Below are positions 57,049 through 64,000 of a stretch of 64,000 nucleotides of DNA, piece by piece. This DNA is from Streblospio benedicti (Eukaryota > Annelida > Polychaeta > Spionida > Spionidae), in NCBI GenBank assembly GCA_019095985.1, contig CM032666.1:4030825-4094824 (forward strand). The letters are read 5' to 3'. Both the position numbers and the translations under genes were made by a program. Position 1 is the first letter of the stretch. Each line of letters starts with the position of its first letter. Under the pieces are notes generated by a model. That model did no database searches and was not told the DNA's origin. It worked only from the letters and a program-made list of their open reading frames with translations.

Positions 57049-57229
57049 GTTAATTTTCTACTTCTTCCTTTGTACAGCTGCATTTTCCTCCCTCCAATGT
57101 TCAAAAGTAAATTATATTCATTTTTTTTCAAAAAAAACACAAACAAAAACAAAAAACCCAATTTACGTTTGAACAATTTTGATTTTTGGAATAAATGTAG
57201 CTGTACAAAGGAAGAAGTAGAAAATTAAC
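57049..57229. mobile_element. Palindromic foldback element bounded by TTAA
   Basis: Left arm GTTAATTTTCTACTTCTTCC followed by TTTGTACAGCTGCA; right arm TGTAGCTGTACAAAG followed by GAAGAAGTAGAAAATTAAC. Inner arms GTTCAAAAGTAAATT and AATTTACGTTTGAAC also pair. TTAA at both edges (57050-57053, 57225-57228) is compatible with a piggyBac- or Kolobok-type target site, but it is part of the palindrome, so this is uncertain. Confidence 0.65.
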
Positions 57230-57234
57230 ACGAT

Positions 57235-60200
57235 ACATAAAGAATGTTCTACGTTATGTTTAAACGGCGATCCTATTTCCATTGGTAAACAGCTTAAATT
57301 TATAACAACCATTGTTGATCACAAGTTTTAAACCTGAGAGCCTTTTAACCACTACATAGCTGATTGACTTGTCCTAGTGTGTCAGCCGCAGGCCTTGTTG
57401 ATAGAGCAGAGATAGCGGGTGTTTACGCAAATCAGATAATTTGTCGTTTGAAATGCAATCGGTCAATAGGGGGTCATCAGTGAGGTGACGTCACACACCT
57501 ATGTAACCGGCATACGCCACCATTGGCAGCATTTTTCAAATGCCTGTTCATGGAAAATTCCATGTAGCTGAACTGAACATAATAATTAATTTTATGCACT
57601 ACATTTATACCATACTATTCGATGTGGGGGTGGGGGTGGGGTGGCGAAAAAAGAGGGATATGGTATTTGAATGAAGTGGGAAGTGGGGGGGGGGGAGCCT
57701 TAAAATTTGTGAGATGTTTAAAAAAGGCCAAATAAATTAGAGATGTGGGCTTTCTTGACCACATTTACCCACCTCCTCAGTGCTCGTATTTAGACAGACA
57801 CGTTCAACTCCCCTGGATCTATATATGCACATATATCTCTTCGTTATAGAAGTATTCGTGAAAGGTGATGCGGGAACTGGTTGGAATTTCTCAAAAGTGG
57901 ATACGGCACGTATAGTAGCGGCCTACCCACGCCCCTGAGTGGCCCATGGGGACATTTACACGCGCCCCTGATCCTGATCTATGTGCCCCAGCTGTTCTGA
58001 TGCATGGGTAGTAAGGCCTGAGTGATGCTAGCCATGCGTGTGCATGGTGGCCAGAGGAACCTTTCTATCAGGACCAGGCGACGGGAGTGAGTTTGCAATG
58101 GTTTCCTTAAAGAGATAGCATGAATTGTGTGTTGTGTTATTATTTTAAATGTCAGAACCATATAGTTAGCATCACGCAGCCTGAGGGTTGAAAGCGTCTT
58201 CCGCATAGCAGCATTTCGATAGTACACAGCCTATGCATGTTTAGTAGTAATGGTTGCAAGTTTTCGACAATGTATAATCATAGTAAAATAGGCAGAATAG
58301 ACGAAACACTAGAATAGCACTGCAGAAAACATGACATTTGAATAGAACTGGATTATCACTTAAAATTATCATGAAACTCACAAATCACATTAAATTAAAA
58401 TTGAAATATCACAGTTCTCCAATGTATAAACAAAGTACAAAGTACTATTAACACAAGATTGGGACTTAACAATTTCTTGTATAAGACTATTCCCTCAGGC
58501 TTCAAGTCTCTTTGATTATGAAACCTGCAATGATACGTAGTGCTCAGTAACACATTAAAATTATCAACACTATATTCAAGAAATGTAGATGAAATACTAT
58601 TACAATGCATGAGGAGCCTAAAAACTCTGTAATATATGCAAATCGAATACGACATAGTGATTCCGCATTAAAGTCAAATCAAAAGTGAAAACAGTAAAAA
58701 CTGGTATGATAACTTAAAAAAGGTAATGTAATGACTGTACAACCAGCGACCTTTGTTTCCTGACGGCGGTCGGTGACACGCTTGCAGGTCTATTATTGAT
58801 CACGGGGGTCGCTAGTGCGTACATCACCCAGACGGTGACAGCAGAAGATTTACCATGTGCTACTGTGTAAGTCCGCTACAACCTCTCTATGGAGACCACC
58901 TGCCAGGATGTGGCCACCTCCAGTCCTCCCAACAGACAATCTCGTGCTTAAGGAGGGTCATGTCATGTCAGTCCCTTAAGTAGTGTTAGGGTTGCGGAGA
59001 GGAATGTTCTCACTATAGCTAGAAGTGACCCCTTTGTTGAGGTGGCCTCGAGTCGGGGTTATCGTCTGTTAGCGTCGATATGAAAGAGCTGACTTGTTTG
59101 TAATCACACAAAACTAGGTCATTTGTACCGGCCCTATTTTTTATGTATTTTGAATAAATGAGTAGCTCAACTGTTCCACATTTTCACAGACACACAGACT
59201 ATGTACCTGGCAGTTGAAACATTGTGTGATTTGTTCAGCCGTACATGTGTGTGCGCAGTTGAGCTGCGCAAGGCATACCGGTGTCTCCGATAACGGCGGT
59301 TAGCATGTGGTGTGTCTTTGAACGTTCAGGCCTTCAAGCGTCCCTATATTTCCTATACAAATCCCTATATTTCAGAAAATGCCCTATAATCCGTATATTC
59401 TTATTCAAAATGGCCCTTTTTCCCTAAACCAACCCTACAAATTAGAATGATTTGGTGAAATGTTAAAATGTGGAATTTTAAGTACACGTACATGTTCCAT
59501 CTGCAAAAGTAATCTAAGACGTGTATCCGCTAGAAGGAAAAACATTCATTTCTTGATATTTCTGAAAAACATCTCCTTTTTATCATTTCATGTGTACAAC
59601 GGTGGTTTAATGTGATGTGTCTTTGAATGTGCTGTGACTGTGAGAGGTTTTGAGTTGAAGTCAACGCTCACCATGACTGTAGAGGTCAGTGAACCACTGG
59701 TGGCCTTGGTGGCATGAGGGCCGTACCTATGATGTAAGAGCGGCCCCTGGATCTCATAAGGCGGGTGTGGTAGCTGGTACATTTAAGAGATCCCATGGGG
59801 TTTCAAGTGGAACCAGGAATACATAAAGAGATAATAAATTCCTGGTGAAACCCATGAAAATGACGTATTCCATGTAGTAGGCAGAGCGTGCGCCTACTTG
59901 AAATGTCTATGCCCTGGAAAGTACGACCCTGGAAATCGTTATCATTCAAATCCTTTTACTCAGTCCACACTGAAAACCAACAAGAGTACATTAAAATCGT
60001 CGTCCTAATGGAAGCTGCTCCTAAAGCGGTCAATAGAACTGGCCACGGAGAGGCGGCGGCGGCGGCGGTCGTAGGGATGTCAGCCAATCACAATAGTGCA
60101 TAGACACACTGGCAGAAGGGCTACATCTAGGGACAAAAAGATTGCGGCTCAGATAGTATTCAGGTCGGCAGGTCCAGGCTACTTTTTAGTCACGGTCTAT

Positions 60201-60910
60201 GCTATTAATATGGTTGGATCTTTCAATGTTAAGGCAATGTCAAAAGTAGTCATGCAGTGTGCCTTTTCTTCAAACAGAAACTAATGATAATAGTGTACTA
60301 AATATGACACATTTACCGGCTTCTACGCTTTTTTTCACATTATAGTACACCCCCCCCCCCCCCAAAAAAAAAGAGGGGGGGTGAGTGTGTTCTAATTACA
60401 CTCAGAATTTTATTAATACGGGTTATTAAACTGCAACTGGAAACTGTCGGAAAACATGGCGTGTAACGTAGTAGCATAGGGACAAAACATTCTATCTTGA
60501 CGGAAGTATCACAGAACAAAACTTCTCACAAATACAATAATGCAAAGTGCATTTTTTACAACACCTCTTCATTTTGCAATTGATTGTTTGCATATTATCT
60601 CGAAATTAAATGAAATCCGACGGGCAACCATCCTTAAAAACGTTTTAATCAGTTCCTGCAATTTGACCCAGACAATCACGCCGTGTGTCTTCTGAGAAAA
60701 AGGAGTGAGCTAGCAGCACCCAAAATGACGTAATCTCACCTACTCACTAGGTCAATTTACACCCTTTACGACAGAGAAAAACTGCACCGAGTTATTAGAT
60801 TGAAATAAAGGTTAGATAATACACACTGTCCACGCGTTACTAGACTGGTGAGCTAGTATAGGGACATATGGCATTATTGATCTGATCTATCCCCACATTA
60901 AAGCTAGAAT
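57235..60910. other. Noncoding; dispersed repeat fragments
   Basis: G-rich stretch at 57620-57700. GACCACC...GAGGTGGCC fragments at 58870-59060. A CCCTATATTT/CCCTATAAT repeat at 59340-59440. A (GGC)n run at 60053-60066 and a C-run at 60350-60365. No open frame resembles a known protein. Confidence 0.35.
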
Positions 60911-60916
60911 TTGTTA

Positions 60917-61084
60917 CAGTAGACACTCGTTATCTCGATAGTGCTTATCTCGAACATTTTGTTATTTTGATGTTAGTTTAATTTCCCTTCAACTACACTA
61001 TGACCAAATGTCACTTGGCTATCTTGAATAGTGGCTATATCGAACATGTTAAAGGTGAATATTGGAGATAAGGAGTTTCTATTG
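60917..61084. mobile_element. pogo-like MITE (168 bp, TA target site)
   Basis: Ends CAGTAGACACTCGTTATCTC and GGAGATAAGGAGTTTCTATTG minus its first base are imperfect inverted repeats with TA at 60915-60916 and 61085-61086. The interior repeats TATCTCGAACAT and TATATCGAACATG. Noncoding. Confidence 0.65.
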
Positions 61085-61354
61085 TATTGGAGTTACAATC
61101 GGCGATAGATGCTCTCACTCGCTCTCCAGCCACACAGCAAAGGCAATCACTATTAGCGTAGGCACACTGCCCTTTGAAAGACATTTGACACCTTAAAACA
61201 CACACGTAAAACTGAAATAAGGCAGACTACAAAGTTAAGATGCAAAAAAAGATGAACGTAAAACGCCCATCAGTTCACCGTGGCGCTGGTTTAATATAGC
61301 ACTTGGCGGATGATGTTGGAGATGGATGACGCCCATACATCAAGTTTCACTCAA

Positions 61355-61545
61355 TCTCCCACCACCAGGCGTGGTCGGACGCGTCCTGCGTGGTTATAAA
61401 TACACATACATCACCGTAGCATAGTCTTCCAGGAAAATGTTTTTTTTTGGTGTCTAAATGTTCACAAAACTTGCCACAATATTGCCCGTAGGTAACGCCT
61501 TCGTAAGAGGACCTCAAGGTTGTCCACAGAAAATAAATTAAAAAC
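61355..61545 (-). CDS. Possible terminal coding exon of an unrecognised protein
   Basis: The minus strand is open from about 61590 to a TGA at 61351-61353. The part after about 61525 looks like real protein: SSYEGVTYGQYCGKFCEHLD, then TKKKHFPGRLCYGDVCVF, then ITTQDASDHAWWWEIE and the stop. It is rich in Cys, Trp and aromatic residues and has no low-complexity bias. There is no ATG, so it would have to be an internal or last exon. AGs usable as splice acceptors occur near 61520, after a T-rich stretch. A GTGAAA donor overlaps the stop, so the exon might continue elsewhere. I do not recognise the family. Confidence 0.35.
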
Positions 61546-61599
61546 GTGAAACATAAATAAATTGTGAGCTACGGGCTACGCACTGACAATTTTAAAACT

Positions 61600-62320
61600 T
61601 GATTTGTGAACACATTGAAGAGTTTGACAGGTGTTCGTATACAACCTAATTGTACACCGCTAATATTTACAGTACAGATTGCATTGTGTGAATTTTAATG
61701 ATAATAAAAACTGGAATGGACAGACTATGGCCGCCATATTGTTGTGGGTAACCCCCGTGTCACCCGTACTGCCGCCTCCTGCTCGTGAGACGTGTGTGGT
61801 TTACGATTCATAACGTGCCCCTAGTGTCCGACCCTGACACCAGAGGGCGAATCGGTGCGTGTTTATAACGTGCACGTGTGGGGCCTGGAATGTGCATATT
61901 ACATGTGAGAAATATGCCAGAACTTATTACTATTAGAAAGCCATGCATACAAGCTCAGTAATTGATGGTGTGTTATGATTGTTATGAGTGTATATACTAC
62001 AGGAAATTACTTTATACTGAAAAGTAAGTAGATGCTCGTGGTGCGTGGCCTAGGGAGAGACTCTTTTCCCCAAAAATGGTACGCGTGCGCCACTATGGCT
62101 ATGAAATCGGTACCTACAAATAGAGTGCCACTGCCGAATATATCAGACCCAAATATGTATAATGAAGCTACAAATTAGAACCCCCAAAATATAATGTCAT
62201 AAGCGACATAATTTTATAATCTTTTTGATAATGCTCAGTCATAATGTTATTAAAGGATGATGTGAATTAAAGCAAAGAATATTTCATTAACAAACAAGTT
62301 CATTAGTTATGTATTTGATA
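61600..62320. other. Noncoding, nothing recognised
   Basis: No gene was recognised in this interval. Confidence 0.3.
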
Positions 62321-62325
62321 TTACA

Positions 62326-62503
62326 TATTAAATGAATTATTCTTATCAATAGCTGAACACTGGATTTTTTTTAAAAATCTAATATTTCAATGGCAGTCAA
62401 CCCATCTCATTTCTTTGAAAAAGATGGACTGATATCCATTGAAATATTAGATTTTTTATAAATATCCAATATTCAGCTATTGATAATAAAGAATCATTTA
62501 ATA
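62326..62503. mobile_element. Foldback element with inverted arms of about 70 bp
   Basis: ATTAAATGAATTATTCTTAT, then CAATAGCTGAACACTGGAT, then AAAATCTAATATTTCAATGG at the left are mirrored by CCATTGAAATATTAGATTTT, ATATCCAATATTCAGCTATTG and AAGAATCATTTAATAT at the right. The loop is about 40 bases. It is AT-rich and noncoding. Confidence 0.65.
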
Positions 62504-62509
62504 TGGAGA

Positions 62510-64000
62510 ATATTTCATTACCTAAATATAATGATTTGTCAATATTTGCATGAAAATGTCAAATATGTGACCCAAAATTATATAGAATTTTGAAAAATCA
62601 TAACCCAATAATATATTTGATGGGGAAATTATGATCCAAAAATATAACCGATGGGAAAATTATGAAACCAAAAATACAATAGATGGGGGAAATTATGACC
62701 AAAACATATTATGGACAGTGCAAAATAGTACCCCTATCCGGTGGCACGTCCGTACCCACCCAACCTATTGACACCCCTCCCCGCCCACCCCACCATGAGG
62801 CGTGGACAAGAACAATGGTAGCAATAAGACGCTTGTGCGTGTTTGATCCATGACAGCAACGTAATGAGGCAGACACACAAGATGGAGCTGTCTGCTGCCA
62901 GCCTGTCTCATCATCAGTCACAAGACCTGCCATCTGGCCGCATCTGTTTGCAAGAAATGCCTATTTCTTGTGATACATTTTGGTCGCAGAAGTTGTGCCA
63001 CTCACTATTCCTGTCTTGCAATATCTACTGTCCATTTTCAATATCTTGTGAATTGAATAATCAGGCAGAAATAGATGAAGATTCGCCACTCACACAATAT
63101 CCTGTCTTGCGGCGGTTAGAAACATGGCGCCATCCTGCATTTCTGGTATAAAGGGTGGGGGATAATAAAAGAACCTCACACAAAGACCACCCCTCACAGA
63201 GTGACCACCTCAATGATACAGGCCTCGGCACAGTCTCTAATGAGAGGTCACGGGAGTGCAGTGAGTGGCATGGCTGGTTGTGGTCTGCAGACTGATTTGT
63301 TCACTTGGTCTGAACTGTACAACTGTCACTATGATAGCTTTGGTATTCATAGGTCACCATCAGTTTACATTAACCCAATTTAATGTACAGTACAACCTCT
63401 ATCTTGGGAACATTTATTACTCTCGACTACCCTCAAGTGCTCTCAGAACCCACGTAGTCTTGCTATGAAGGTTAGACTCTACCATTTAAAGTTTTAATGA
63501 CGGATATGAAGCCTCCTGTACTTGCAAATGCAAGTGGTCACATTTCAAGGTTGCGCTACTAAAGTTTTCAAATATGTTTATTGACCTTTTTATATACATG
63601 CCAATAGTTTTTGTTCCCAGATAGGGTTTCAAGGTGCGTTGTCACCGGAAACTGTTTCACATATTGATCTATGGAGGAAATTGTTACCACTTGAAAGGCT
63701 TGTACATTACCACATGTGTTCATCAAAGACTTAAAGAGGATGGGGGCGACAACAGAATCAATGGCAACACTGTTTGTGCAAACTTAAACCTATTCTGAGG
63801 TTCATTGACATGTCTTTTTCATAATTATACAAAGCTCTATCAAAACCATCACTACGAACAATATTACGCTGCAAGTGATAAACCATGGTCCTTTCCATGG
63901 TCTTGTTTTTATTGTAAATATGAACTGCCAAAATATGAAACAAATCGATCAAGCAACATTTCTTGATATTTCAAAATATAATAGTAGTGCTACCAACTCG
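62510..64000. other. Noncoding; repeat fragments
   Basis: 62560-62700 holds several decayed repeats of ATTATGACCCAAAAATATAA type. 63175-63215 and 63385-63480 carry GACCACC and TACAACCTCTATCTTGG fragments similar to pogo-like ends. No gene is supported. Confidence 0.35.

Noticed and set aside
1-64000. Retroviral, LTR, Polinton-type elements or CRISPR arrays
   Set aside because: I looked for paired long terminal repeats, capsid or protease-like frames and regularly spaced repeats, and saw none.

Overview
The window is animal nuclear DNA, most likely from a marine invertebrate. Genes have many small GT-AG introns, coding density is low, and most of the sequence is old transposon debris: several LINE types, a tRNA-derived SINE in many copies, and many short inverted-repeat DNA elements. 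No bacterial, organellar, rRNA or CRISPR features were seen, and no LTR, retroviral or Polinton-type element was recognised. I do not assign a species. An amphioxus, hemichordate or mollusc-like genome would all fit.

Layout. 1-2.9 kb: tail of a LINE, an unclassified repeat and a tRNA-SINE. 3-4.25 kb: a broken Harbinger DNA transposon. 5.97-6.08 kb: a CAG/CAA tract that may be coding. 8.07-8.98 kb: antisense LINE end. 10.7-16.1 kb: a dense nest of one short inverted-repeat element family inserted repeatedly into its own copies with TTA target duplications. 17-23.4 kb: inverted-repeat elements and three LINE remnants. 24.3-25.8 kb: three dispersed copies of a repeat of about 150 bp. 27.3-29.2 kb, minus strand: a remnant of an HMGXB4-like HMG-box gene cut by an antisense LINE. 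31.3-34.3 kb: a LINE inserted into another LINE. 35.86-35.97 kb: a possible TATA promoter and noncoding first exon. 39-44 kb: inverted-repeat elements and SINEs. 44.35-55.6 kb: the one clear intact host gene. 55.7-64 kb: mostly noncoding, with small palindromic elements and one possible coding exon at 61.4 kb.

The main result is the minus-strand gene at 48.1-55.3 kb. Its nine coding exons join without a break, all with GT-AG introns, into a protein of about 728 residues with two complete, closely related Ser/Thr kinase domains in tandem. The exon at 51024-51461 carries the end of kinase domain 1, an Ala/acidic linker and the start of domain 2 in one uninterrupted reading frame. The gene therefore looks like a fusion of two tandem duplicates rather than two separate genes. 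All kinase core residues I can check are present in both halves. Most amino-acid differences between the halves fall in the exon holding the activation segment.
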